DNA of 36,847 nucleotides from assembly GCA_949300025.1 (NCBI GenBank), contig CASGCS010000002.1, forward strand, positions 1 through 36,847. Direction: 5' to 3'. The stretch's first letter is position 1; every line of letters starts with the position of its first letter. Of the stretch, positions 1 through 8,822 are shown in pieces. This DNA is from an uncultured bacterium. GTDB lineage: Bacteria > Bacteroidota > Bacteroidia > Bacteroidales > UBA932. The notes beneath the pieces are model-generated. The model was not told the DNA's origin, made no database searches, and saw only the letters and a program-made list of their open reading frames with translations. The position numbers were made by a program, and so were the translations under genes.

Positions 1-130
1 ACTTGTCTATGAGATATGTCTTGCCGATACGCCTCCGTCCGCTGATGATGACAAATTCGGAGCGGTCTGATTCCAGACACCGCTGCAGTTCGTCACATTC
101 CCTGTTTCGTGAAACCAGTCTGTCTTGCAT
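1..130 (-). CDS. Orphan AAA/archaeal-type ATPase, N-terminus only (runs off the left edge)
   Basis: Forty-three residues are visible, starting MQDRLVSRNRECDELQRCL and reaching a P-loop of the form SGRRRIGKTYL at about residues 31-41. This is the usual start of the proliferated 'ATP-binding protein' family of Bacteroidota: a short NREcdeL-type entry helix, then a Walker A loop with an RRR before the glycine-lysine. In complete members an AAA domain is followed by a DUF234-like nuclease-fold or winged-helix region; neither can be seen here. The ATG at 128-130 follows a good phylum-type promoter. Family assignment rests on the N-terminus alone, and the biological role of these ATPases is not established. 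Confidence 0.75.
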   Translation of the reverse strand, partial: MQDRLVSRNRECDELQRCLESDRSEFVIISGRRRIGKTYLIDK

Positions 131-146
131 GATATTCCCGTTTCCG

Positions 147-178
147 CAAAGGTACTCAATCCATATGTATCTGCCAAA
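147..178 (-). promoter_or_regulatory. Bacteroidota-type promoter of the left-edge ATPase
   Basis: On the minus strand a -33 box TTTG (positions 178-175) is followed by exactly 20 nt and a -7 box TACCTTTG (154-147), matching the phylum consensus TTTG-N19-21-TAnnTTTG. The ATG lies 17 nt beyond the -7 box, so the leader would be very short. Confidence 0.75.
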
Positions 179-188
179 TTTCAAAGAG

Positions 189-294
189 TGAGTTTGTACT
201 TTATCTCATAAAATATTTGAGTAAAAGTACAAACTCATCAATACAGCATAATGCCGAGTTACTACTTTATCTATGATTTTTTATGAGATAAAGT
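189..294. repeat. Nested inverted repeats upstream of the left-edge ATPase
   Basis: Three interlocking palindromes are visible. TGAGTTTGTACTTT (189-202) pairs perfectly with its complement at 224-237. ACTTTATCTCATAAAA (198-213) pairs perfectly with its 16-base complement at 279-294. A further ACTTTATCT at 264-272 pairs with AGATAAAGT at 286-294. The arms share bases, so the region could fold in alternative ways or bind a dimeric regulator at several half-sites. It lies just upstream of the -33 box at 175-178, which suggests autoregulation. That role is an inference. Confidence 0.6.
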
Positions 295-320
295 AACGGT
301 TCGGTATATTGTAAATAGTT

Positions 321-785
321 ATGAGCATTACGCTGCGTCTTACCGACCCGGCTTCGGAACGCAATTATTACAGGCTGAAAATAAGAAGCGCCGGAGAATA
401 CAGGAATGAAGCCGGAGAACTCGTATATTACTCGTTCAGCGATGTCTTCAGTTCATCTGATGTAATCTTTGCAGACGAAAACCTTGTAGAGGGATGCTGG
501 GGCTGGCCGGCGAATTTTTCCAATGTCTTTGACGACAGAATATTCGACGGAACATCATACACCTTTACCGTGGAGAGCCGCCAGAGGTTCGGGGAGAATC
601 CCCATGTAGTGGTGGAACTGCAGTCCATAACGCCGGAGCTCTATTACTATCTGAAATCGATAATGCTCTACCGCATTACAGACCAGGATTCCTATACCGA
701 GGCGATTCAAATCTATTCCAATGTCGATAACGGCTGGGGCATAGCCGGAGGTATTTCGGGCGAGAAGCAGATAATTTATTTTTAA
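321..785 (+). pseudogene. DUF4249-domain protein, C-terminal remnant
   Basis: The 154 residues match the C-terminal part of DUF4249 lipoproteins of Bacteroidota. An early DPASERNYYRL motif, a central DRIFDGTSYTFTV block, an ELYYYLKSI block and a terminal IQIYSNVDNGWGIAGG block occur in family order. Intact members are roughly twice or more as long, with a lipoprotein signal and an N-terminal beta-sandwich; both are missing. An in-frame TAA stands three codons before the ATG (312-314), and the palindrome-rich DNA of the ATPase lies directly upstream. The 5' half was probably lost when that segment arrived. DUF4249 genes normally sit next to a SusC/TonB-dependent receptor, and none is present here. 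Confidence 0.7.
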
Positions 786-828
786 TGCGAAAAAATCGCT
801 AACTTGCGCCTCGTTCAATAACGGTTTT

Positions 829-1945
829 ATGGTTCAGAAAGAGGATATATTGTCATGTTCTGAGAGGCTCGATGCCTTGAGGAGGTCTCTTTGACTACGC
901 TTCAAAGGTAGAAGAAGCAAGAGAGGGTACTGAAAAATCAATGGAAGAGGGGTTCTGGAACAATCCTTCGGAAGCGGAGGCTTTTCTTAAAAAACTCTCC
1001 ACGGTCAAATATTGGGTAAATTCAATAGAGAGGATAGACGGAGCGCTCGAAGATCTTCAGGCGCTTTACGATATGGTCGCACCCGAGCGGAACAACGGCG
1101 ACTGGCAGGAGAATTCTCCGGAGGAGAAGGAGCTGGATGCCGAGTATGCAAAAGTGCTCAAGCAGATAGAGGAAATAGAGTTGAAGAGCATGCTTGGCGG
1201 AGAGGGTGACAATCTCGGTGCGCTGCTCAAGATAAATTCCGGTGCAGGCGGAACGGAAAGCAACGACTGGAGCATGATGTTGCTCAGAATGTACACCCGC
1301 TGGGGCGAGCGGAACGGCTACAAGGTTTCGGTCTACGATGTGATAGACGGCGACGAAGCGGGGATAAAGTCGGCTACTGTGGAGATCGAGGGCGATTTCG
1401 CCTACGGCTATCTCAAATCCGAGAACGGTGTCCACAGGCTTGTTAGAATCTCCCCCTTCAATGCGCAGGGAAAGCGGCAGACCACATTCTCGTCGGTCTT
1501 TGTCTATCCGCTTGTAGATGAGACGATAGAGATAAACATAAATCCGGCGGACCTTGAATGGGACACTTTCCGTTCGAGCGGGGCCGGCGGCCAGAATGTA
1601 AACAAGGTGGAGACGGGTGTACGCGTAAGGCATATTCCGAGCGGCATCGTGGTGGAGAACACCGAGACCCGCTCGCAACTCGACAACCGTCAGAATGCCT
1701 TGAGGATATTGAAGTCTCACCTTTACGAACTGGAACTGGAGAAGAAGCGGCAGAAACAGGCGGAACTGGAAGGAAAGAAGAAGAAGATAGAGTGGGGTTC
1801 GCAGATAAGGAGTTATGTGCTGCACCCCTACAAACTGGTAAAGGATTTGCGTACAGGATATGAAACAACCGACACTCAGGCAGTGCTCGACGGCGATCTT
1901 AACGAGTTCATGCGCAGATACCTGCTTGAAAACAAAGACAATTAA
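829..1945 (+). CDS. prfB: Peptide chain release factor 2 with programmed +1 frameshift
   Basis: RF2 recognises UGA and UAA stop codons and triggers peptide release. A 21-codon zero-frame leader ([21 protein letters not shown]) ends in an in-frame TGA at 892-894. After a +1 shift, reading resumes at GAC (893) and continues to the TAA at 1943-1945, giving about 371 residues. The stop-recognition motif SPF falls at about residues 208-210 and the catalytic GGQ at about 253-255; SPF rather than PxT confirms RF2. Annotating from the ATG at 941 would remove the N-terminal helices. The gene is followed after 26 bp by the fumarase on the same strand. The leader makes RF2 synthesis self-limiting, as in Escherichia coli. 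Confidence 0.95.
880..895 (+). promoter_or_regulatory. prfB recoding site (SD-like AGGAGG plus CTT TGA C)
   Basis: AGGAGG (880-885) stands three bases before CTT TGA C (889-895), the same architecture as the E. coli RF2 shift site. The internal Shine-Dalgarno pairs with 16S rRNA and the slippery CUU slips to UUU while the ribosome waits at UGA. Confidence 0.9.
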
Positions 1946-1971
1946 ACGATAACAATACAAATTTTACGGTT

Positions 1972-3597
1972 ATGGAGTTTAAATATAACGAAATGTTCCC
2001 GCTTGGGGAGGATACCACAAAGTATCATCTGCTTACAAAAGAGTATGTAAGCGTTGCAGACTTCGAGGGCAAGAAGATTCTGAAAGTGGAGCCGGAGGGG
2101 CTAAGACTCATTGCCCGCCAGGCTTTCCATGACGTGGCATTCATGCTTCGTCCGGAGCATAACGACATGGTTGCCAAGATTCTCAGCGACCCTGAGGCCA
2201 GCCAGAACGACAAGGCTGTTGCACTTACCTTCCTTCTTAATGCCAATGTATCTGTCCAGGGACAGTTGCCTCTCTGCCAGGATACCGGTACTGCGACAAT
2301 CGTTGCAAAGAAGGGGCAGAACGTCTACACTGGCGGCGGCGACGAGGCTGCGCTGTCTCACGGTGTTTTCGATACCTATACGACAGATAACCTGCGTTAT
2401 TCGCAGACCCTTGCGCTCGATATGTACAAGGAGAAGAATTCAGGTAACAACTTGCCTGCACAGATAGATATTTATGCCATAGACGGCGATGAGTACAAGT
2501 TCCTCTTTGTTGCAAAGGGAGGCGGCTCTGCAAACAAGACCTATCTTTTCCAGGAGACAAAGGCGCTGCTTACGCCTGAAAAACTGGAGAGCTTCCTCGT
2601 AGAGAAGATGAAGACATTGGGTACGGCGGCATGCCCCCCTTACCATATAGCATTTGTCATTGGCGGAACCTCTGCGGAGATGAACCTTAAGACCGTCAAA
2701 CTCGCCTCTGCAAAATATTACGATGCGCTTCCTACCCACGGCAGCGATGCGGGCCATGCTTTCAGAGACCTTGAACTGGAGCAGAAACTTCTAAAGGCTG
2801 CACAGAACATAGGTCTTGGCGCCCAGTTCGGCGGAAAGTATTTCGCACACGATATAAGGGTTATACGTCTGCCGCGTCACGGCGCTTCATGCCCTGTGGG
2901 AATGGGAGTAAGCTGCAGCGCAGACAGAAACATAAAGGGCAAGATAAACAAGGATGGCATCTGGCTCGAGACGCTCGACAGCAACCCCGCAAGGCTCATT
3001 CCCGAAAAGTATCTCGGGGCAAAACACAACCACGGTGTGGTAATAGACCTTAACCGTCCTATGAACGAAGTTCTTGCAGACCTCAGCAAATATCCGGTTT
3101 CAACCCCGCTGCTTTTGAACGGAACAATTATCGTGGGAAGGGATATCGCCCATGCAAAACTCAAGGAGAGAATAGACAGGGGTGAGGGTCTTCCGGATTA
3201 CATGAAGAAACATCCTATATACTATGCCGGTCCTGCAAAGACCCCGAAGGGGATGCCGAGCGGTTCGTTCGGCCCTACTACGGCAGGCCGTATGGACAGT
3301 TATGTAGATCTCTTCCAGTCTCATGGCGGAAGCATGATCATGATTGCAAAGGGCAACCGCAGCCAGCAGGTTACAGATGCCTGCAAGAAGCACGGCGGCT
3401 TCTACCTGGGCAGCATTGGAGGCCCTGCGGCAATTCTGGCAAAGGAGAATATCAAGAGTGTGGAGTGTCTGGAGTATCCGGAACTCGGCATGGAGGCAAT
3501 CTGGAAGATAGAGGTAGAGAACTTCCCTGCATTCATTCTCGTGGATGACAAGGGCAACGACTTCTTTACCCAACTGAAACCTAATTGCGCAAAGTAA
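1972..3597 (+). CDS. fumA: Class I (iron-sulfur) fumarate hydratase
   Basis: This enzyme catalyses reversible hydration of fumarate to L-malate in the cytoplasm. The 541 residues match single-chain class I fumarases (E. coli FumA is 548). Three cysteines expected to hold the [4Fe-4S] cluster are visible: C102 in [11 protein letters not shown]221 in AACPPYH and C307 in [10 protein letters not shown]. The C-terminal half carries the beta-domain stretch [18 protein letters not shown] and the [14 protein letters not shown] motif. In gut anaerobes this step usually works in the reductive branch toward succinate. The gene lies 26 bp after prfB with no promoter box seen between them. Its last 17 bases overlap the end of the convergent metallophosphoesterase gene. 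Confidence 0.95.
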   Translation: MEFKYNEMFPLGEDTTKYHLLTKEYVSVADFEGKKILKVEPEGLRLIARQAFHDVAFMLRPEHNDMVAKILSDPEASQNDKAVALTFLLNANVSVQGQLPLCQDTGTATIVAKKGQNVYTGGGDEAALSHGVFDTYTTDNLRYSQTLALDMYKEKNSGNNLPAQIDIYAIDGDEYKFLFVAKGGGSANKTYLFQETKALLTPEKLESFLVEKMKTLGTAACPPYHIAFVIGGTSAEMNLKTVKLASAKYYDALPTHGSDAGHAFRDLELEQKLLKAAQNIGLGAQFGGKYFAHDIRVIRLPRHGASCPVGMGVSCSADRNIKGKINKDGIWLETLDSNPARLIPEKYLGAKHNHGVVIDLNRPMNEVLADLSKYPVSTPLLLNGTIIVGRDIAHAKLKERIDRGEGLPDYMKKHPIYYAGPAKTPKGMPSGSFGPTTAGRMDSYVDLFQSHGGSMIMIAKGNRSQQVTDACKKHGGFYLGSIGGPAAILAKENIKSVECLEYPELGMEAIWKIEVENFPAFILVDDKGNDFFTQLKPNCAK

Positions 3598-4678
3598 GTT
3601 CGATGACGGCTATCTCGCTCCTGCTGCCTATGCGCAGGGGCGGGCCCCACAGCCCCAATCCGGATGAGACATAGATATGGGTCTGTCCTCTCTTTTCGTA
3701 TCCGTAATCGTGGGCGTAGATAGCTCCTGTCAATAGAGAGAAAGGCCATATTTGTCCTTTATGGGTATGCCCGTAGAGTGCAAGTGCGGCCTTTTCCTTT
3801 ACTGCGCTCTCAACCTCCGTGTCGGCAGGCTGGTGGTCGAGTATTATTGTCGGCAGCCTGTTCTCTGTGTCTGCCATGAGTTCTTCAACGCTTTTCCTGC
3901 GGCGGTTGCTGCGGTCGTCGCGTCCGGCAATGTTCACCATTCCCTCTATCGTTACAACGCTGTCTCTTAGCAATACTATCGGAGTCTGCCTTATGAATGC
4001 CCAGCACTTCTCTATTCCGCTTATATATTCATGGTTGCCGGGTACCATATAGATTCCGTATCTTGCCTTCAGCTGCCCGAGTTCCTCTTCCATTTTATCC
4101 TCATACAGCGGTTCGACGGATGAATCCACCAGATCTCCGCAAATCAGGATAAGGTCGGGCTTCCGGCTGTTTATCAGTGAGACATACTTTTCAAGTCTCT
4201 TTTTTGCAATGCCGTGGCCGAGGTGGATATCGCTTACGGCTGCAATTCTCAATTGCCTGAGCTCCCCTTCTGCAGCGGTGTTATCTGCAAACTCGATTTT
4301 CAGATCCCTTACTACGGGTCTGCTGAAATTGAGGTATCCGTATACGAGCAGAACCGCAGTTATGGCGCAGCAGATGCCGAAGGAGTGGGGAACAATGATT
4401 CCAAGGAGCCTGAGCAGTGCGGCGGCAATGAGCAATAACGTAAGATAGAGCGTTATTGCAAGCCATACGGAACTTGCAGAATAGAGAAAATTTCCGAACC
4501 GTCCGCTTCCCAGTTCATCTCTAAAGAACATAAGCGAGGGAAAGAGCAGGACAACCGCTGCAAAGAGTACGGTTGCGGCTATTTTCAATATCGGCGGCAG
4601 CGGCCGTATGAGCGGCCATGCAGAATAGAATATCCAGCCGTTTGCAATCAGATAAAGTGTAATTATGGCTATGAACAT
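3581..4678 (-). CDS. Membrane-anchored calcineurin-like metallophosphoesterase (YkuE/YaeI-like)
   Basis: About 365 residues. The N-terminus carries several hydrophobic segments (starting [20 protein letters not shown]), then comes a phosphoesterase domain. Metal-binding motifs appear in order: [30 protein letters not shown] and GHTHKGQ. This is the arrangement of the YkuE/YaeI group, some members of which act on lipid-linked or UDP-sugar phosphates; the substrate here is unknown. The start was set at 4678 because a longer frame (to 4774) would begin upstream of a TATCTTTG -7 box that lies inside it. It shares a divergent intergenic region with the lipoprotein hydrolase at 4802. Confidence 0.85.
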   Translation of the reverse strand: MFIAIITLYLIANGWIFYSAWPLIRPLPPILKIAATVLFAAVVLLFPSLMFFRDELGSGRFGNFLYSASSVWLAITLYLTLLLIAAALLRLLGIIVPHSFGICCAITAVLLVYGYLNFSRPVVRDLKIEFADNTAAEGELRQLRIAAVSDIHLGHGIAKKRLEKYVSLINSRKPDLILICGDLVDSSVEPLYEDKMEEELGQLKARYGIYMVPGNHEYISGIEKCWAFIRQTPIVLLRDSVVTIEGMVNIAGRDDRSNRRRKSVEELMADTENRLPTIILDHQPADTEVESAVKEKAALALYGHTHKGQIWPFSLLTGAIYAHDYGYEKRGQTHIYVSSGLGLWGPPLRIGSRSEIAVIELTLRN

Positions 4679-4715
4679 GGAGATTCCTTTTGTACTGTTT
4701 AAAACTTGTGCAGGG

Positions 4716-4723
4716 CAAAGATA
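4716..4723 (-). promoter_or_regulatory. -7 box of the metallophosphoesterase gene
   Basis: TATCTTTG on the minus strand fits TAnnTTTG and lies 37 nt before the chosen ATG. No good TTTG -33 box is seen. Confidence 0.5.
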
Positions 4724-4801
4724 GATATTTTGAAAATTATTGGTATTTTTACACGATTCCCTTTTAGTCTGCATCTTATGAACCTTTAAACAATATCCTG
4801 T

Positions 4802-5662
4802 ATGAAAAGAATTCTGTTTGTTTTGTCAATTTCAATCTTTGCCGCAGTTTTGGTTTCATGCGGCTCCAACAAGAAAGGCGGGCATGCTGCCGCCCCTGAA
4901 AGGCAACTGACGGTTGTCGCGGACGGCGTGCAGACACTGGCTCTGGACTCTTTGAAACTTACCTGGATTAAGGATAATGCAGGTGCGCATGTAATGCCTC
5001 TCTCGCTCTTTGCAGCGGTAGATTCGGTAATGGCCGATACCCTCGGCGTAAAAGAGGGGGCTCCTGCCACCATAAGTGTTTTCTACATGGAGACAGAGGG
5101 TGCAGGCATTCTCTTCGATGCCGGAATGGGAGATGCAGACAGCGGGCTTCTCAAGGGGCTTGCAGCATTGCAGCTCTCTCCGGAGGATATAAAATGTATA
5201 GTGCTTACCCATTTTCACGGCGACCATATAGGTGGTCTGGTAAAGGATGGCAAGGCAGTTTTCCCCAATGCCGCACTTTGGGCTCCCCGTGTCGAGTATG
5301 ATGCATGGATGGCGATGGAAGGGAGCAATGCGCAGGTTGTACAGACAATGGATATCTACAAGGACAGCCTGCACCTGTTCAATATCGGAGATGCGCTTCC
5401 AGGAGGAATAAGGGCGATTCCTGCATACGGGCATACTCCCGGGCATACGCTCTATCAGAAGGGCAATGTTCTCATAATAGCGGACCTCATGCACGGAGCC
5501 GCAATACAGATGAAATATCCCGATATATGCGCATCGTACGATATGGACCCCGTAAAGGCTGCACAGGTACGCAAGGAGATATTGCAGTATGTGAAGGAGA
5601 ACAATCTAATTATGGCGGGAATGCACCTTCCTGAACCGGCCGTGACAATGCCTGGAGAATAA
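4802..5662 (+). CDS. Lipoprotein metallo-beta-lactamase-fold hydrolase
   Basis: The 286 residues start with a lipoprotein signal (hydrophobic stretch ending in LVSC, lipid-modified C20), which predicts envelope anchoring. The metallo-beta-lactamase metal motif HFHGDH is at about 137-142. A following histidine in GHTPGHTLY and an aspartate in ADLMHG complete a two-metal site, and a terminal histidine is in MAGMHLP. The closest known pattern is the exported quinolinase/lactonase-like MBL group (AHL lactonase and related hydrolases); the substrate cannot be read from sequence. A rho-independent terminator follows 18 bp after the stop codon. Confidence 0.85.
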   Translation: MKRILFVLSISIFAAVLVSCGSNKKGGHAAAPERQLTVVADGVQTLALDSLKLTWIKDNAGAHVMPLSLFAAVDSVMADTLGVKEGAPATISVFYMETEGAGILFDAGMGDADSGLLKGLAALQLSPEDIKCIVLTHFHGDHIGGLVKDGKAVFPNAALWAPRVEYDAWMAMEGSNAQVVQTMDIYKDSLHLFNIGDALPGGIRAIPAYGHTPGHTLYQKGNVLIIADLMHGAAIQMKYPDICASYDMDPVKAAQVRKEILQYVKENNLIMAGMHLPEPAVTMPGE

Positions 5663-5680
5663 CGGAAAGTTGATAAATGA

Positions 5681-5715
5681 AGAGAGGGGGCTCGCATGGG
5701 CTCCCCTCTCTTTAT
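5681..5715 (+). terminator. Rho-independent terminator after the MBL-fold gene
   Basis: AGAGAGGGG (5681-5689) pairs perfectly with CCCCTCTCT (5703-5711), with further GC pairs toward a GCAT loop. A short T-rich run follows. Confidence 0.8.
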
Positions 5716-5725
5716 ATGTTCGCTG

Positions 5726-5776
5726 CATGACAGAGCTGCAATACCGCAGAGATACAGCAGTTTGCCATTATAATAC
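5726..5776. repeat. Intergenic direct repeat, copy 1 (51 bp)
   Basis: The sequence from CATGACAGAGCTGCAATACC to TTTGCCATTATAATAC recurs 140 bp later with only two or three differences. It contains short internal repeats of CTGC-GTATT type on the minus strand. Its last 12 bases (5765-5776) are the perfect reverse complement of GTATTATAATGG at 5805-5816. Confidence 0.85.
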
Positions 5777-5798
5777 CATAATCCTTTAAGTCTGTTCC

Positions 5799-5816
5799 GG
5801 TTGTGTATTATAATGG
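5799..5816. repeat. 18-bp inverted arm between the two direct repeats
   Basis: GGTTGTGTATTATAATGG is the perfect reverse complement of 5906-5923, which spans the end of direct-repeat copy 2 and the last codons of the D-aminoacylase gene. The duplicated segment therefore includes the tail of that coding region. Confidence 0.8.
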
Positions 5817-5865
5817 ATAAAATGCAAAGCCATCAAGGTTTGAAGCGAAGGAGTGTACCTCGTTA

Positions 5866-5917
5866 CATGACTGAGCTGCAATACCGCAGATAATACAGCA
5901 GTTTGCCATTATAATAC
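5866..5917. repeat. Intergenic direct repeat, copy 2 (52 bp)
   Basis: This second copy differs from copy 1 by one substitution near the start and a small indel in the GAT(A)ATAC region. Its right end overlaps the D-aminoacylase gene and supplies that gene's TAA stop codon (5909-5911). Confidence 0.85.
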
Positions 5918-7597
5918 ACAACCCTTGAGTTCGCACCCATTGTAAACCCCATTCTCAATAGTATGCTGCCCGTTTACAATCACATGCTCTATGCCTTTGC
6001 CAAACTGGTGCGGGTTGCTGTAGTCGGCAGTGTCTATTATGGTGTCGGGGTTGAAGATGACAATGTCGGCAGCATAGTTTACGGCAATCAGCCCGCGGTC
6101 TTTGAGACCTATCCTCGATGCCGGAAGAGCAGTGCATTTGTAGATGCCGGTTGCAAGGTCGCAAATCTTGTCTTCCCTGACATACTTTCCAAAGAATCTC
6201 TGGAACGTCCCGTATGAACGGGGGTGCGGTATTTCAGTGGAGAGAGGCCCTTGCGGCGAGTAGACGCTGCCGTCGGATGCAGGCATGCCAAGTTTGTGGG
6301 AGAGGAACATTCTCACGTTGTCTTCTGTCATGGCGAACCCAGCCATCTGGACACCGAGGTTCTCGCTTATGAGCAGATGTCTTATCATTGGCCATACCTC
6401 CATGCCTGAAATTTCGCAGCATTGTGCAATGTTCTTGCCTGAATAGGCGCTGTTTTCAGGGTTGTAGCAGGCCGCAATCAGAACGTTCTGCGCCCCGCCG
6501 AGCCTTTTTACACGGCTCTCGGCGTATGCGCCAATCTTGTCGCTTGTTGCCTTGTTGTTGAGCCTCTTTAGAATGTCTGCATTTGAACCGTCTCTGAGTT
6601 CCAGAGGAATGAAGGTGGTCAGACCTGTAGAAAAGGCTATGTAGGGGTAGCGGTCGAACGTTACGTCTACACCGCTGTTACGTGCATCCTCAATGAGTTT
6701 TATCATGTTCGGCCCCTTGTGCCAGTTGGGCTCGTTCTGGGCCTTCAGGTGAGAGATTTCCAGCCTTGCCCCGGATTTGCGCGCTATCTCCAGAGCCTCC
6801 TGTATGGCCTCCTCCACACGGTCGTCTTCGTTTCTCATGTGGATTGCAAACAGACCGTTGTGTTTTGCAACAACCTTGCAGAGTTCTATAATCTCTTCGT
6901 CGCTTGCATAAGAGCCGGGAGCATATTCCAGACCGCATGAGAGACCGAGGCTGCCCATTTCAAGTTCCTTGTCGAGAATTGCGCACATCTTTGCAATATC
7001 CTCTTTTGTAGCCTTTACGTTCTTGTCTCCCACAACTGCCGAGCGCAGTTGGCCCTGGCCTGTGTAACTCTTGTAGTTGATTCCTATTTTCTTTTCTCTC
7101 AGCGCGTTGTAGAAGCCGTCTATATCTTGCCAGAATGGAAATCCGTAGCGCATGTCGCCTTTTTTGGATTCAAAATAGGTGTCTGAATAGGGGAAGGGAG
7201 ATTCTCCGCAGTTACCTCCTATGTCTGTTGTGACACCCTGGTATATACGGCTGTCACCGAGCGGAGCCTGTAAAAGGTTCGTGTCTGTGTGGGTATGTAT
7301 GTCTATGAATCCGGGCGACACGGCGAGCCCTTTGGCATCTATCAGCTTGTCGCAGCTCTTGCCTATCTTGCCTATTGCCGCTATCCTGCCATCCTTTATT
7401 CCTATGTCTCCCTTGACAGGAGCCTTGCCGTCTCCGCAATAGACTATGCCGTTGGTTATGATTGTGTCGAACTGTTCCCTGGTGGTGCAGCCTGCTATAA
7501 AGCCGCCGCCCAGAAGCGAGGCGGCGCCGGCCAGCGCCCCTGCACTTACAGAGGTTTTCAGAAACCCTCTTCTTGACATCTTTCTGTCGTTTTCCAT
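5909..7597 (-). CDS. dan: Exported N-acyl-D-amino-acid deacylase (D-aminoacylase), amidohydrolase family
   Basis: D-aminoacylases remove the acyl group from N-acyl-D-amino acids. The 562 residues begin with a twin-arginine signal (SRRGFLK, about residues 8-14) and a possible lipobox FIAGC (C37), so the folded enzyme is probably exported and lipid-anchored. The amidohydrolase metal motif HTHTD is at 101-105. GGNCGES at about 128-134 supplies the cysteine typical of this subfamily, followed by histidines in FAIHMRNE and ISHLKAQNE, and an aspartate in MPASDGS near the C-terminus. It lies 88 bp downstream of apbE on the same strand with no promoter box between, so the two are probably cotranscribed. 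Its final codons lie inside a repeat. An exported D-amino-acid hydrolase suggests peptidoglycan or host-derived D-residue scavenging. Confidence 0.85.
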   Translation of the reverse strand: MENDRKMSRRGFLKTSVSAGALAGAASLLGGGFIAGCTTREQFDTIITNGIVYCGDGKAPVKGDIGIKDGRIAAIGKIGKSCDKLIDAKGLAVSPGFIDIHTHTDTNLLQAPLGDSRIYQGVTTDIGGNCGESPFPYSDTYFESKKGDMRYGFPFWQDIDGFYNALREKKIGINYKSYTGQGQLRSAVVGDKNVKATKEDIAKMCAILDKELEMGSLGLSCGLEYAPGSYASDEEIIELCKVVAKHNGLFAIHMRNEDDRVEEAIQEALEIARKSGARLEISHLKAQNEPNWHKGPNMIKLIEDARNSGVDVTFDRYPYIAFSTGLTTFIPLELRDGSNADILKRLNNKATSDKIGAYAESRVKRLGGAQNVLIAACYNPENSAYSGKNIAQCCEISGMEVWPMIRHLLISENLGVQMAGFAMTEDNVRMFLSHKLGMPASDGSVYSPQGPLSTEIPHPRSYGTFQRFFGKYVREDKICDLATGIYKCTALPASRIGLKDRGLIAVNYAADIVIFNPDTIIDTADYSNPHQFGKGIEHVIVNGQHTIENGVYNGCELKGCVL

Positions 7598-7685
7598 AAT
7601 GCGGTTACTGTTATTTGTTTTGTTTGTATTTCAGTTGTCTGAGTCTGTTTTCCACTTTCCGGCCCTATGGCTCTCCCGGCTGTGT

Positions 7686-8723
7686 TCAGTTGCCCTCGGA
7701 GGTGGCATCGCGGAACCCGTCGGTCATATAGACTTCCATGTTTTCATTGTCTCCATAAATAAGCATGGCCTCTATCTCCGGTGTCTTTTCCAGAACCTCT
7801 CTGCTCTTTTCAACGCCAAGAACCATGAAGTATGTTGCATAGGCATCTGCAAGCATGGCATTCTCCGCTATGACAGTTGCCGAAAGCAGGTTGTGCTCTA
7901 CCGGAATGCCGGCCACGGGGTCTATGGTATGGGAGTATTTCTTTCCATTTTCAATATAGAACTTCCGATAGTTTCCTGATGTGACCACTCCCTTGCCGGA
8001 GACCTCCAGTACGGACTGCAGGGATTCTCCCGGAATCAAGTTCCCGTCCACGGGCCTGTCTATCCCTATTCTCCACTTCTTTCCTTTGGCATTCACCCCT
8101 TTGCAGAATATTTCCCCGCCTATTTCAATCATGTAGTCGGTAATGCCCATTCTCTCCATCCGCTCTGCAAAATAGTCGCATGAGTAGCCCTGGGCTACGG
8201 CGTTGAAATTGAGTTTTGCCCTGGGGTCTTTCTTTATTATGGCATATCCGGTGCTGTCGTGGCGCAACTCGAACATCTCCATGCCTGTAAACTGCTTTAT
8301 GCTGTCTATCCCGGCACGGGTGACTGCCTCTCTCTCTGTAAAGCCGAAGCCCCACAAATCGAACAGCGGGGCGGATGCGGCATCGAGCATCCCTCCGCTC
8401 GTAACGTAGAACTCCTTGGCAAAAGTGAATATGTCTATGAATATGGAGTCCGGCACGATTGCTTCGTTGCGGTTTATCCCGGATATTGCAGAAGAACTGT
8501 CGTAACCCGAAACAGATTTGTTTATCTGCTCGAACCATAGGGGAATCGAGGCCTCGATTTTCTCCCTTGTGATTTGCGCAGAATCGCCTTCAATCTTGTA
8601 GACAATATGATAGGTGGAGCCTTGCCCGAATCCGTCTGATGTAACATACTCGCCTTTGTGTGAAGAACACCCGAAAATGAGCAGCAAAAGCGGCGCAGAT
8701 ATGATTGTAAGGGCTTTTTTCAT
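7686..8723 (-). CDS. apbE: ApbE-family FAD:protein FMN transferase, lipoprotein
   Basis: ApbE flavinylates threonines in exported or membrane proteins such as NqrB/NqrC and RnfG by transferring FMN from FAD. The 345 residues start with a lipoprotein signal (MKKALTIISAPLLLLIFGC, C19). Family motifs follow: SGYDSSSAIS, SGGMLDAASAPLFDLWGFG, AKLNFNAVAQGYSCD, IEIGGEIFCKG, SGKGVVTSGNYRKFY, and the magnesium-binding HTIDPVAGIPVEH with DAYATYFMVLG. No Nqr or Rnf gene is in the window, so its target lies elsewhere. A TACTTTTG -7 box lies just upstream. Confidence 0.92.
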   Translation of the reverse strand: MKKALTIISAPLLLLIFGCSSHKGEYVTSDGFGQGSTYHIVYKIEGDSAQITREKIEASIPLWFEQINKSVSGYDSSSAISGINRNEAIVPDSIFIDIFTFAKEFYVTSGGMLDAASAPLFDLWGFGFTEREAVTRAGIDSIKQFTGMEMFELRHDSTGYAIIKKDPRAKLNFNAVAQGYSCDYFAERMERMGITDYMIEIGGEIFCKGVNAKGKKWRIGIDRPVDGNLIPGESLQSVLEVSGKGVVTSGNYRKFYIENGKKYSHTIDPVAGIPVEHNLLSATVIAENAMLADAYATYFMVLGVEKSREVLEKTPEIEAMLIYGDNENMEVYMTDGFRDATSEGN

Positions 8724-8738
8724 GGCATGATTTTAGTA

Positions 8739-8746
8739 CAAAAGTA
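8739..8746 (-). promoter_or_regulatory. -7 box of apbE
   Basis: TACTTTTG on the minus strand lies 15 nt before the ATG and matches TAnnTTTG. Confidence 0.55.
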
Positions 8747-8822
8747 GAAAAAATAGATTAAAATAATTGTTTTAAGCATAAAAATTATGCACATTTGCAG
8801 GTGTTTTTCAAAAACAGGACGG

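Noticed and set aside
1022..1960. 312-codon open frame on the minus strand
   Set aside because: Antisense to prfB, which carries clear GGQ and SPF motifs; no domain in the shadow.
5726..5917. CRISPR array
   Set aside because: Only two copies, a single 89-bp gap, and overlap with a coding end; no cas genes nearby.
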